A stretch of 64,000 nucleotides of DNA from Stentor roeselii (Eukaryota; Ciliophora; Heterotrichea; Heterotrichida; Stentoridae): contig RSEH01000264.1 in assembly GCA_006503475.1 (NCBI GenBank), forward strand, positions 1-64,000, given 5' to 3'. Under the pieces are notes generated by a model. It had not been told where the DNA came from. It ran no database searches and was given only the letters and a program-made list of their open reading frames with translations. Position 1 is the first letter of the stretch. Every line of letters starts with the position of its first letter. A program made the position numbers and the translations under genes. Positions 37,717 through 48,105 of the stretch are shown piece by piece.

Positions 37717-38718
37717 ATGGATCAAGAAAAACTTCTGCTTCTTCACGAAACAGTCCACAACTCTCAAAACGCTCTTCAACTTCGAATGCTTTCTCTATCC
37801 CCTCAAGGTTTAGTTTCCTGCGAATTCCGACGAAAGGCCTGGCCTTTAATCCTATCCTCATCTTGCACTTCCTGGAGAATATCAAAATTCGACGATAACA
37901 AAGACGTCGGAATAATTCGATGTGATGTTGACCGGTCAATATTCGGTTCAGACCTTGCCGACTCTTTTTCCGACTCAGAACGAGAAGCGCGTCGAGAAGA
38001 GCTGTTCGAAGTGATAAACACAGTGATTAAAAAGAACCCAGATCTGCATTATGTTCAAGGTTTTAACTATATTATTTCTGTTTTCCTGTTAACTGCAGGT
38101 TTCGACAGTTCTTTTGGACTTAGTGAGAAATGTGGGCAGAATTATATAAGAGACTATCTTCGAAAAGACTTTCGTGATGGAGTGATTCCTTATTTGATGC
38201 TTGTTTATAAGATTTTAGACAGGGTCGACCCTGAAGTGTCAGAAAGGTTGAAATTAGTTTATACCTTTGATGAAGAGTTAAATGTTCCTAATGTTATTTT
38301 GCCTTGGATCATCTGCTGGTTTTCTAGTAATTTTTATAAGTTTCAAGATATTTGCAGGATTTTTGACTTTTGTCTTGCTACTCATCCACTCGCTCCTTTG
38401 TATTTAGCGGCATCGGTTATTTTAGAGAAAAGAGAAGAAGTTCTTGCTGTTGAGGATATGGCTGAAGTTCATTCGGCTTTGAGAAATGTGGATTATCTTG
38501 ATGTTGATATGCTTTGTGAGAAGAGCTTTGATATGATGATGGTTGTTCCTCCTTTGGAATTGGCTAGTAGGAATTGTGATCAGTTTAAAAGTGATTCTTC
38601 TGTTTTGAGGGATAATGGGTTTGATTTGATTTTGAAGAGGAAAAGGATGGAAAAAAAAATGAGGTATTTGGTTTTTGGGGTTATTTTTACTACTAGTTTT
38701 TTGTTAATGATTAAGTGA
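37717..38718 (+). CDS. TBC-domain Rab GTPase-activating protein, TBC1D20-like
   Basis: The 333 residues form a TBC domain with a C-terminal membrane anchor (YLVFGVIFTTSFLLM), the layout of TBC1D20, which is ER-anchored and acts on Rab1 and Rab18. The arginine finger is in CDVDRS near 68-73 and the glutamine finger in HYVQGFNYI near 109-117. Later segments LPWIICWFSSNF, FDFCLATHPLAPLYLAA and VPPLELA follow the TBC1D20 order closely. Catalytic residues are present, so it should be active. Stop TGA. Confidence 0.9.
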   Translation: MDQEKLLLLHETVHNSQNALQLRMLSLSPQGLVSCEFRRKAWPLILSSSCTSWRISKFDDNKDVGIIRCDVDRSIFGSDLADSFSDSEREARREELFEVINTVIKKNPDLHYVQGFNYIISVFLLTAGFDSSFGLSEKCGQNYIRDYLRKDFRDGVIPYLMLVYKILDRVDPEVSERLKLVYTFDEELNVPNVILPWIICWFSSNFYKFQDICRIFDFCLATHPLAPLYLAASVILEKREEVLAVEDMAEVHSALRNVDYLDVDMLCEKSFDMMMVVPPLELASRNCDQFKSDSSVLRDNGFDLILKRKRMEKKMRYLVFGVIFTTSFLLMIK

Positions 38719-39523
38719 TTGAGTAGATTTGGAATTGGGATTAGGTGGATTTGAGTTGATGGATTTTATTTTTGGAAATGATTTGGTTGAGGATTTAATG
38801 TTTTAATTTAATAGATATGTTGAATTAGAGGAGTCTTGATATGATATAATGTTGCATAATAAATTATCTGAAAATTCAATTAACTTTGATTGATTATCAA
38901 TCATAAAATTATTTTTTCAGAGATGATTGAGCTGAGGAGTACATAGTCAAATATTTAAAATCAGATTATTTCTTATAAAGTAATCACTTGATTAATAATT
39001 CGCAGCGATTTTTAGGAAATCTGAATAGATAGCAGTGGCTTGAAAAATTATTATCATCATATAATCCATTTTATTAGCTAAGGTAAATTGGTTTGAATTT
39101 TTGGGAAGAACTATCTTTAAATTACTAATTTAACGAAAATAGTTGAAGAATTTCTTATTATTATTAATAACTACTAAGGATCTGATTTACATTTTTCAAC
39201 AGCTTAGAACTATCGAGAATATCTATAAGGTTATGAAATTAACTGAAATTAGAAAAACGCATTTCCTTTTATCATCATTAAAATTTTCTGTATATTAATC
39301 AAGAAAAGTACCTTCTATTAAGATAAACTGTATTCTCTATATAAAAAACTTCACCCATTCCATATTCTTCAAGATTTAAGCTAAAAAATACCGATTTTTA
39401 ATATAAAGACATTAATCCTTTTTATATTTAAAGTTTAACTTCAAAAAAAGCTTAATTTAAAATCAATTTTATCAAGAAACGAATTCGTTGAAATTACACA
39501 TAAAATCTCATAACAACCTTATA
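38719..39523. other. 805-nt intergenic region
   Basis: AT-rich with no open frame of note. T/G-rich just after the TBC stop, C/A-richer towards the WD40 start. Confidence 0.6.
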
Positions 39524-41587
39524 ATGAAATGTCAAAAATGCTCATTATTTCCTTTATTTATCTGCCACTGTTCAGGCTTATACTTCTGCAAGACCCATCT
39601 GGATAAGCACTTATCAAAGAAAAAAAATCATAACTCCCAAAACTTATTCGAAGACCTCGACCCAATAGAAAAGAGTTTATTCTACAAAAAGGTTTCAACC
39701 TGGATAAAATCTTTAAAATCCTTAAAAAAAAAGCTGAACCTCCAATACAAAGAATTACTAAAAACCCTTTCATCAAGCCTAAATTCATCAACCTCAAAAA
39801 TCAACTCTCTTCTAAAAAATCTTCAAACCTTTTTACTCAACCCAAACCATCCTACCGATTCCTTCGAAATAAAATCACTATTCGCATCTTCACTAACTCT
39901 CAATCCTCTTCAAGTATTTTCCTTAAACCAAGAAATATCTAAAGTCTTTTCTGAAGACTTTTATTCATTCACACCAGACCCAGTAAAGCAACAAGTGTTA
40001 AAAGCGAAGAAGTTTCTTCAAAGTCACAATGGAGGCTTCAACTGTCTTGCCATTTCAAGTGATGGACAAACTCTTTTGACTGGCTCAGAAGATTCTTCTG
40101 TTCGGATTTGGGATTTGAAGAACAGGATTCAAATTGCGTGTTTTAATCAACATCTTTCAGTTGTTAATTGCATTTCTCTCAATCATGATTCGACTTTCGC
40201 TGCTTCGGGCTCGTTTGACAGAAGGATCATTTTGTGGGATGTTTCTGGAAAAAAATTAAAAAATGTGCTTTTTGGACATTCTGCTGCGGTTTATGCTGTC
40301 GCTTTTGGAAGTTATTCGAAGATGCTAGTATCTGGAAGTGAGGATAAGGAAATTATGGTCTGGGATCTGGAGAAACTAGTCTGTTTGAAGAAAATTTTAG
40401 CTTGGAGTGTTGTTTGGTGTTGCTTCGTGTCTGGTAGTAATTTGGTTTATACTGGGATTGGAAATCGACTGGAAATATGGGAATTAATTTCCTATAACAG
40501 TCTCTTTTCAATCAGCGCCCATGATCTGGCTCTCACCTCACTCGCTTTATCTAATGACGAGCAATATTTAGTAACTTGTTCCGATGATAAACTAGTAAAA
40601 ATCTGGAAGACACTTTCTCACTCTCTCTTCTCTACCCTTTCCGGCCATTCAAGTAAAGTGAAATCAGTGTCAATAACCCAAGACAATAAATTAATCCTAT
40701 CAGGTTCCTGCGACTTTTCCATAATAATTTGGATCCTGGAGTCAAAATCAAAATTACATCAATTCAACTACCACAGAGACCACATCTACGGAGTTGCCAC
40801 ATACAACGACTTCATCTTTTCAGCTTCTCGTGACTCAAGAGTAGGCATTTCAAGTATATCTTCAAAGAAATTCCTCTGTTTTTTAGAACTTCAGCCTTTT
40901 AAAGTCGGCTCAGAGTCGATGAAGGCTGATTTAGTCGCTTATGGAAGTGTTTTTAACGTCGTCATATACGATTCCAGTCAAAATATCTGTGATTTTACAC
41001 TTACTGGGCATGATGGACTTGTGCGAGGCACTTGTATCTCGAAAGGTTTAAATCTTTTAGCGAGTTCTTCAATTGGGAAGAGAAAAAATCTGTTTATCTG
41101 GGATTTGAGAAGGAAAAAAATCATTTCTGAACTTCTTGGATGTAAAAATTCAGTATTTTGTGTTGATATCGCAGATGATGAACTTCAAGCTGTCTCTGGT
41201 GATGCGAAAGCAAAAGTCAGAATTTGGAATTTGAATAGTTTTAAGCAGGAATTCGTGTTTTTTGGGCATTTAGGAAGTGTTTATTCTGTTAAATTCACCT
41301 CAAGTCAGAGATTTGTAGCTTCTGCTGGAGAGGACTTTAAAGTAATCATTTGGGATATGAGGTCTAAGAATTTATATGCACAGTTTTCGCATTCTACTAT
41401 TGTTTGGAAGGTCCTTTTTACTCATGATGATCAGTTTGCTGTTGCTGGAGATTTTTTTGGAGAAGTTAGAATTTGGAATTTAGAAAATAAAAAAGTGGAA
41501 TTTTTGTTTAGGAATAGAGAAGAGGCTCGAGAGTGGCTTGACAGGAATAAAGATCTTGAGTTTGAGTTAAATAAATACTTATATTAG
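39524..41587 (+). CDS. WD40-repeat protein with N-terminal B-box-like zinc finger
   Basis: The start is the ATG at 39524; an in-frame TTG 12 codons upstream is not a likely start. Residues 2-45 have a CxxC...CxC...C...H...H pattern like a degenerate B-box, then a coil to about 110. About ten to twelve WD40 blades from 170 to 675 carry DSSVRIWDLKNR, DRRIILWDVSGK, DKEIMVWDLEK and similar ends, enough for one or two propellers. It is probably a scaffold; the partner is unknown. Both ends are complete. Confidence 0.88.
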   Translation: MKCQKCSLFPLFICHCSGLYFCKTHLDKHLSKKKNHNSQNLFEDLDPIEKSLFYKKVSTWIKSLKSLKKKLNLQYKELLKTLSSSLNSSTSKINSLLKNLQTFLLNPNHPTDSFEIKSLFASSLTLNPLQVFSLNQEISKVFSEDFYSFTPDPVKQQVLKAKKFLQSHNGGFNCLAISSDGQTLLTGSEDSSVRIWDLKNRIQIACFNQHLSVVNCISLNHDSTFAASGSFDRRIILWDVSGKKLKNVLFGHSAAVYAVAFGSYSKMLVSGSEDKEIMVWDLEKLVCLKKILAWSVVWCCFVSGSNLVYTGIGNRLEIWELISYNSLFSISAHDLALTSLALSNDEQYLVTCSDDKLVKIWKTLSHSLFSTLSGHSSKVKSVSITQDNKLILSGSCDFSIIIWILESKSKLHQFNYHRDHIYGVATYNDFIFSASRDSRVGISSISSKKFLCFLELQPFKVGSESMKADLVAYGSVFNVVIYDSSQNICDFTLTGHDGLVRGTCISKGLNLLASSSIGKRKNLFIWDLRRKKIISELLGCKNSVFCVDIADDELQAVSGDAKAKVRIWNLNSFKQEFVFFGHLGSVYSVKFTSSQRFVASAGEDFKVIIWDMRSKNLYAQFSHSTIVWKVLFTHDDQFAVAGDFFGEVRIWNLENKKVEFLFRNREEAREWLDRNKDLEFELNKYLY

Positions 41588-43386
41588 TTAATAGGTTATT
41601 ATCTGAACTTTGATTATATAAGATTCTTAATATTCATATTTTTTAGGTTAGATATTTTCTTGATGTAAATGACTTAAGATAGAGATTTTTTATTTCTTTT
41701 TTACATGTTGAAGATATTGAGATATGCACCTTGATACTTGAATAATTAAGAGAAGATTTAAAAAGGTTTTCGGATAATAGTTTTTTATCTTTAATTAGAA
41801 ATGGTGGTCTCAATCTAAGAATTTTTTGAGTTTAATAGTCTTAAGTGCTCATTATAAAAAGTTGAATAATGCGCATATAGCCATCCAATATGTCAATTAG
41901 AGATTTATAACAATAATTTTAATTAAACTTGTTCACTACTTTAGAAAAGCTTCAAAATAAGAAATATAATCAACTTTTTTTAAGGCACTACAGTCAATAT
42001 TCTTTATTGATTTCTTAGGAAAAAGATGAATATAGATACAACAGCATATTATTTAATCGGTGTTTGATTTGCAATAATTATCTTATCATTGCATGAATCT
42101 TTCTTTAACCTACCAAGATCAAAAAAATATCAAGATAAAAACATTTGTGATCAATTAACCATAAGATTTGAATAAAGGTGCAAGTATCCTAATTGAATCT
42201 GTTTTGTAATGAATGGTCGATGAAAAGTTGAGAAACTCATAATATGTTTGCCAATATTAATCATCAGCAAAAGTTTAATTTAGATAGTTTCATCTTCTAG
42301 GGTCAGTTAAGAATTTGAAACTTTACATTCATGCTGATTATTCTACTGACTTTCATTAAATATACAAATATTCTTTTGTGCTAAAAAATCTAAATATAAT
42401 ATACCTGTTGATTGTGACATGACTCAATTACTTACATCTGGAGTTAATAGTTTAGTATCAATTACAATGAATGATCTTTATTTTGAGATCAATAAATCAA
42501 TATCTCTTTTCTGTGCTACAAGATTATGCTTAAAATGAAATTCAAAGATTTTAATTAGTTAAAATAGATAAAGAAGAGTCTGTTTGAAAATGATACTTGC
42601 CATTTATTTATGCCCTAAGGCGACAAAAATCATTTAGGTAATTATCAAAATATTAAATTAATTGATTGCATGATACAAGAATAGCTCTTTTAAAAATTTT
42701 AAAACATGAGTGAATCTCTGGCTTAATTTATTCAATAATTAAAACCTTATATTTCTTTAAATCTTAATTGCATTTAGCTGTTAACAAAAATTTTTAAATT
42801 AAATGATTTTCAAGTATCTACGAAAACCTATTATGATAAATTCCTGTAAAATTAAAAGACATAATGCTGATATAATGATATTATTGATAATTTGAAAAAA
42901 ACCGACTCTTAAACCTACAATAGTGATATAAAGACCTTAAATATTTATTGATGAAAATTCAGAAAAATATCTACTGCTAAAAAATTTCATCTAAAATTAG
43001 CAACAAATCTTATAAGATATCTCAGAAATCAAATTCTCAAAAAAATCACCTAAAACTTCAACTATAAGCCCTGACTCTCTCCTCTATTATTTTTCTTTCT
43101 ACTTACCCTCTCAGCTCCTATATTCAACAATTCCAATCAACAAAAACCCCTTCAACCCTTTCCCATCCCTCCCTAAACCCAAAACTCTAAAAATAACTCA
43201 AAAAATACTTAAAATCTCCCGATTCCTGAAATCCAATCACAAGCCAATCCACCTCAAAACGATTTAAAAGCATACTCAAATACCTTAGCCCCTTTTTCTC
43301 AAGCTCTCCACATCCATTCCCATCTTCAACCCACAAAAAAAACCATAATCATAATTTAATTGTTGAACTCATTCTAAACCCCATAA
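41588..43386. other. 1.8-kb gene-free region
   Basis: The longest stretch without a gene. Mostly very AT-rich. The last 300 nt before the exchanger start become C/A-rich on the plus strand. I find no open frame, tandem array or tRNA that I can support. It may hold a non-coding RNA or regulatory DNA. Confidence 0.6.
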
Positions 43387-46359
43387 ATGTCAGAAGTTTC
43401 TCAAGTCTGGTTAACAGTCTTATTCATGTTCCTGAGCGTTCTGATAGCGACAGGTTGTCGCGAGTTAAAGAAAGTCTCTAAAATTTCAGTCACCTTCAGC
43501 ATCATGATATCTGGAGTTCTGTTCCGAGTCATCGGCAGCTACGTCGGAGACCTTGCAGCTGTTGTTGACTTCGTCAAGTCAATTAATCAGACAGTCTTCC
43601 AATTCGCAGCGTTTCCGATGATTATCTTTCAAGGAGCCTTGTCGAAGAACTGGCATACGATGAGGAAAGAATTGGTTCAGATATCGATTTTGGCTTCTAC
43701 TCATTTGTTGTTGACGAGCATTTTCAATGCTTTTATTTTAAAATACGTTCTTGGATATCGTGATTTTGATACAAGTGAAATTTTGTTACTTGGAGTTGTT
43801 TTGTGCTCGACTGATAATTTCGCAATTGATAGTATTTTAGAGGAGGTTGTTTTGCCTGATGATCTTGAAACTTTGATGAGTGGAGAGACTATGTTTAATG
43901 AAGCAGCTGTTTTTGTTATGTTTCAGGTACTTCTTAATAGTAGTGGAGGAGCTTTGAATATTGCTCAAGCTGTTGGGATTGCTTTTAGACTTACTTTAGG
44001 AGGGTTAAGTCTTGGAGTTTCTTATGGAGTAGTTATGGGTTTCCTATTCCGAAGAATGCAAAACGATTTTTTTTTAGTGATGAATACTTTTCTAGTAGCA
44101 GTCTACTCTCTCTTCTTTACCTGCGAAGGTACAGTAGTTCGTTTTTCCGGAGGTTTCGCCTTAGTAGCCCTAGGTCTATTCCTATCAGCCTACGGTAAAG
44201 CCTTGATCCACCTCGAGATCCTGGACCAAGTAAACAACATTTTAAACATCCTAGCTCGAAACAGTGAGTCAATAGTATTTTTAATCTCAGGAATCCTAAT
44301 AGCAGACATATCAATATACGAAACAAACGGTCTTCAATCAAAAGACTTCATCTCCCTCGCTGCATTATTCCCTTTATGCCACTTGACCCGAGGGGCATCT
44401 CTTTTACTTCACTACCCTCTTCTCAAGTGCTTCGGTCCTCATTTCAATTGGAAAGAATACACAATCCTCGCCTTGGCAGGTGTAAAAGGAATCTTCTCAA
44501 CGACCCTCGCTTTAGTTTTATTCACAAGCGACACATTAAAAAACCCTCGATTTCAAAACGTTTCAGCTTTTCTCGCAATAGGTTCAGCTGGTTTAACTGT
44601 AGCGACATCAGGAGTGATCATCAAATTTTTCACGAAAATTTTAGGCTTTGGAAAAATTGACGAGTTTCAAGAAAACTTGATGTTGGGTGTTGCGAAGGCC
44701 ATCGCTGATGTCTCTGAAGAGAAAATAAAAGAACTGCAGGGTGATAAGAACTTAAACTTGGTGAAGTGGGAAGAAGTTATCTTGAATTACGGTCCGAAGA
44801 GTTTAGTGCATAGGATACTTAAAAGTGTTGAACAGACCTCGGTATCGATTTTTGATCTTTTTCAAATAAACAGACCTTTTTTGCATAGTCAAGAGTCGGA
44901 AAAGACTCCTTTGAGTCGAAGGTTTATGGTTGTTGAGGTAAGAACTAGGTACTTGTCTGCACTTAAAGGAATTTATTGGGAATCTTATCAGCAGGGCATG
45001 TGTGAAGGAAGCACTTTTTTGTTATTAACTGAATCTTGCAATTGTTGTCTTGATCGTCAGTTGGAAGTCATGAAAGACTGGGAAATTGTTGTCAGTTCTG
45101 CTTATTCTAATCAGAAAGTCAAATGGCTGACAAAGGCTTCAAAGATTTCAATCATTGGAAGGGTTTTTAAGAAAGTTTATTATGAGTTGATTTACTTGGC
45201 TTGTGATGCTGCTCAAACTTTTATCAAGTGTCATCAAATGACTGAAGAACTTTTAGATAAACTCGAAGTTGACTTTGATAGAAACGCTTTTGATGAAATT
45301 ATTCAAGAAGCGAGTAATCAAATAGAACTCGCTAAAAAATTTTTAAATCTTTTTATTTTAGACTGTTTTCCTGAAATTCTTGCTGAAACTCAAACGAAAA
45401 GATGTTGCAAGGGAATTCTTTATGTGCAGAAAAAAACTATTAACAAGATTTTCAACCAAGGTTTAATTAAATCCTCTGAATACGAAACTTTAAAACTTTC
45501 AATTGAGTCTTCTTTGAATTCAATAGTTTTTAAAGGCTCATCTCCTCCAGTTCTTCGAGAAATTCTTATAAATCGATTTCAAGAAGCGAAACCAGCTGAA
45601 ATTGACTTTTTATTGAGCAAGATTCAAGAAATTGAAGTAAATCCAGAAGAAACGATTTTTACTGAGAATGAAATAGTGAAAGGAGCTTTTCTTATCATTC
45701 GCGGTAGAGTCTTAGAGTCAAGCTCCTGGATTAACCAAGAACTGATCACTGGAAATATCTTGGGTGTTCAACACCTTCTGCCTGAGAATAGTTTTTATTA
45801 TAAATCCTCAGCCAAAGCGATAACTCCCAGTGTTTTTGCAATGATTCCTAAAGAAATCATTGAAATTCCAGGGTTTTTACTTGATCTTTACCAGGAAGCC
45901 ACTGAAGAGATACTTTTGTTGAATAGAGAAAAGTATGACTTACAAGATGTGGATGAAAAATTGATTATTCGAGTAGCTTCTGCTTCGAAAGTTATCAGTT
46001 TAAAGAAGGGAAAAAAATTTTGCTTTGTTGATGGAGCTTTGGCTGTTAATGGGCAACCGACAAAGAAGAAAAAAAGGGTTTTTTTAAGACCGAACAAAAA
46101 AAGGAGAAAAATTTTTGAGGATTGCATTTTTATTGTTTTTCCGAAGGATTTTTCTTTGGCTTATTCTAAAAAATTTAGCCTGGGGAAGTGTTTTGAAAGG
46201 TTTTGTCTGAAGAATATAAATAGATATAAAGGAAAGGAAAATGAAAAACTGGATTATTATAGTCTTACCAGGAATCAAAATGATGTGACTGTGCTTGAAG
46301 CAAGTAATCAATCTTTAAAGTTTAAAAGAAAGAAAATGCATCCGGATAATAAAATATAA
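43387..46359 (+). CDS. CPA1 Na+/H+ exchanger family protein with C-terminal CNB-like domain
   Basis: The 990 residues begin with about 12 membrane segments (1-430) of the cation/proton antiporter 1 fold. A soluble region around 515-560 (TRYLSALKGIYWESYQQG) resembles the post-membrane part of plant SOS1-type exchangers. A cyclic-nucleotide-binding-like fold lies near 738-830. Two motifs differ from active relatives. The TDPVA-like site reads STDNFA near 140, and the transport Asn-Asp pair reads NE (GETMFNEAA near 167-175). The CNB cassette lacks the Gly-Glu...Arg pattern, so nucleotide binding is doubtful. It has no voltage-sensor segment, unlike sperm NHE. The last 100 residues are very basic. 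Confidence 0.85.
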   Translation: MSEVSQVWLTVLFMFLSVLIATGCRELKKVSKISVTFSIMISGVLFRVIGSYVGDLAAVVDFVKSINQTVFQFAAFPMIIFQGALSKNWHTMRKELVQISILASTHLLLTSIFNAFILKYVLGYRDFDTSEILLLGVVLCSTDNFAIDSILEEVVLPDDLETLMSGETMFNEAAVFVMFQVLLNSSGGALNIAQAVGIAFRLTLGGLSLGVSYGVVMGFLFRRMQNDFFLVMNTFLVAVYSLFFTCEGTVVRFSGGFALVALGLFLSAYGKALIHLEILDQVNNILNILARNSESIVFLISGILIADISIYETNGLQSKDFISLAALFPLCHLTRGASLLLHYPLLKCFGPHFNWKEYTILALAGVKGIFSTTLALVLFTSDTLKNPRFQNVSAFLAIGSAGLTVATSGVIIKFFTKILGFGKIDEFQENLMLGVAKAIADVSEEKIKELQGDKNLNLVKWEEVILNYGPKSLVHRILKSVEQTSVSIFDLFQINRPFLHSQESEKTPLSRRFMVVEVRTRYLSALKGIYWESYQQGMCEGSTFLLLTESCNCCLDRQLEVMKDWEIVVSSAYSNQKVKWLTKASKISIIGRVFKKVYYELIYLACDAAQTFIKCHQMTEELLDKLEVDFDRNAFDEIIQEASNQIELAKKFLNLFILDCFPEILAETQTKRCCKGILYVQKKTINKIFNQGLIKSSEYETLKLSIESSLNSIVFKGSSPPVLREILINRFQEAKPAEIDFLLSKIQEIEVNPEETIFTENEIVKGAFLIIRGRVLESSSWINQELITGNILGVQHLLPENSFYYKSSAKAITPSVFAMIPKEIIEIPGFLLDLYQEATEEILLLNREKYDLQDVDEKLIIRVASASKVISLKKGKKFCFVDGALAVNGQPTKKKKRVFLRPNKKRRKIFEDCIFIVFPKDFSLAYSKKFSLGKCFERFCLKNINRYKGKENEKLDYYSLTRNQNDVTVLEASNQSLKFKRKKMHPDNKI

Positions 46360-46455
46360 GAATTTAATAATTATTTAAGCCTTATTTTATAACCATGATT
46401 AACTCCAGATTAAATTTATTCTGAGAAAAGCTACAGATCTATTCCTTTCTAATAC

Positions 46456-46656
46456 AAAAAAATCACTTAAAAACAAAATCCTTCATAGAAAAATCTCTTC
46501 ATAAAAAATCACTTAATAAAAAATCACTTCAAAAATCACTTAAAAAACCACTTAATAAAAAATCACTTCATAAAAAACCACTTCATAAAACAACCAATTC
46601 AAAAAAATCACTTCATAAAAAATCACTTCAAAAGGCTCTTCAAAAAATTCACTTAA
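46456..46656 (+). repeat. imperfect short tandem array, about 12-16 nt unit
   Basis: About a dozen copies of a unit of the form AAAAAATCACTTCAT, with variants (CCACTT, ACTTAAT), fill the DNA just upstream of the TRMT11 start. Copies differ by a few bases and in A-run length. The array ends about 25 nt before the ATG, so it lies in the promoter or 5' leader. Confidence 0.8.
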
Positions 46657-46680
46657 CCCGAAATCTGACTCAATCTAAAA

Positions 46681-47961
46681 ATGGAAAAATTTCTCTGCAG
46701 CATCATATCAAAACCACGTCTTCAAGAGTTTTCAATCCACGAGCTAATCTCCTTATCATCTCTATTCAACATTTCCCCGGACCAGCTCTTTTCCTCCTAC
46801 AACTTAAACTTATCAACTGGTGAGAAGTACAGTCAGCACTTCACTCCCCTGATCAGTCAAAACCCATTCCTCGAATTAAACCTAAGCGAGGCTCTCTGCA
46901 AAAAAATCGCATCTCGATCAGTATCAATAGAAAGATTTTCCTTCTTGATCTCATCAGGTTCAAGTCTTTCAACTTTAATTCAAAACACAATTTCCCGTCA
47001 CAATTCAGACCTTAAAGTAAAACAACTGATCTCAGAAAACTCTTCATTCGCCTTCCGTTTCGACACATATCACGGAAAAATCTCTCAAAGCCAAAAACAA
47101 GAGATCATCGACGCCTTCGCCTCTGTCGGCTTCAACGGCGCTGTGGAGCTGAACACGCCTCAAAGGACTTTTATTGTCAGTGTCTGCAAAGAAAACTTTT
47201 ATTTTAGCTTGGAAGTCGCGAAGTCGAAAGTGAAAAGAGCTCATTTTTATAGCAAGTATAATCTTCCGGATAGGGAGTACTTGGGACCCACTACTACTGA
47301 CTTGGACTTGGCTATGCTCATGGTTAATCAGGCCCAGGTTGTTCAGGATTCTTTTGTGCTTGACCCTTTTGTTGGAACTGGAGGCATTTTGTTGGCTGCT
47401 TCGATTTTTAAACCTTTTTGCTTTGGAGGGGATATTGATATGAGGGTACTTAAAGGACTTAGTGTTGGAAGATCTACGAAGGGCACCCAGGCTGATATTT
47501 TTACAAATTTTAGGAATTATGGCTTTCAAGTACCTGAAATTTTTAGGTGTGATAACTCAAATCCGTGTTTTAAAAAAGAGGGATTTTTTGATGCTATCAT
47601 CTGTGACCCCCCATACGGTGTCAGAGCTGGATCACGAAAAGCCAAAAAAGGTACAACTGAGATATACGAAGGCAAAAAGGTCTTTTGGGACCTAATGGAA
47701 CTCGCCTCAAGAGTCCTTCGAGTTGGAGGCCGACTTGTATTCCTTCTCCCAACAGAGCGTGAACTTTACGACCCCGAATCTCTTCCTTCACATCCTCGTC
47801 TTGAGTTGGTGGCTAACAGTGAAAATATTTTAAGTAGAAAGATATCTCGAAGGTTGATCACTATGGTGAAACTCGAAATTACCCAGGTCTTTGAAAATTC
47901 AGGAGAAAAGTCGTTTTACAATGATATTCGGACCACCTGGTATAGAAAAGAAATGAGATAG
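46681..47961 (+). CDS. TRMT11: tRNA (guanine(10)-N2)-methyltransferase catalytic subunit
   Basis: It methylates G10 of tRNAs using S-adenosylmethionine, in complex with TRMT112 in other eukaryotes. The 426-residue protein has a THUMP-like N-terminal domain, then the Rossmann core. The family segment REYLGPTTTDLDLAMLMVNQA lies near 198-218, SAM motif I is DPFVGTGG near 227-234 with GDIDMR after it, and the catalytic DPPYG is near 309 followed by VRAGSRK. Length and motif spacing match yeast Trm11 and human TRMT11. Complete frame. Confidence 0.95.
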   Translation: MEKFLCSIISKPRLQEFSIHELISLSSLFNISPDQLFSSYNLNLSTGEKYSQHFTPLISQNPFLELNLSEALCKKIASRSVSIERFSFLISSGSSLSTLIQNTISRHNSDLKVKQLISENSSFAFRFDTYHGKISQSQKQEIIDAFASVGFNGAVELNTPQRTFIVSVCKENFYFSLEVAKSKVKRAHFYSKYNLPDREYLGPTTTDLDLAMLMVNQAQVVQDSFVLDPFVGTGGILLAASIFKPFCFGGDIDMRVLKGLSVGRSTKGTQADIFTNFRNYGFQVPEIFRCDNSNPCFKKEGFFDAIICDPPYGVRAGSRKAKKGTTEIYEGKKVFWDLMELASRVLRVGGRLVFLLPTERELYDPESLPSHPRLELVANSENILSRKISRRLITMVKLEITQVFENSGEKSFYNDIRTTWYRKEMR

Positions 47962-48105
47962 ACTGAAAATAAATAAACAAAGAAATATTAAATAGAAATG
48001 AATATCACCTCACAATAGATATCTACATTAACAAAACTCGAAACAAACAAAAGAAATGAAAAATTCTATCCTTTAATTATTTCTATCTATAATCCTAATA
48101 AATCA

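Noticed and set aside
39488-39523. TTG start for the WD40 protein
   Set aside because: The ATG at 39524 precedes the zinc-finger segment and has the usual context.
43160-43386. Minus-strand frame upstream of the exchanger start, reading a VIGFQES-like stretch resembling inositol 5-phosphatases
   Set aside because: Only about 53 codons between stops, no usable ATG, and the C-rich plus strand of a 5' flank readily yields such frames.
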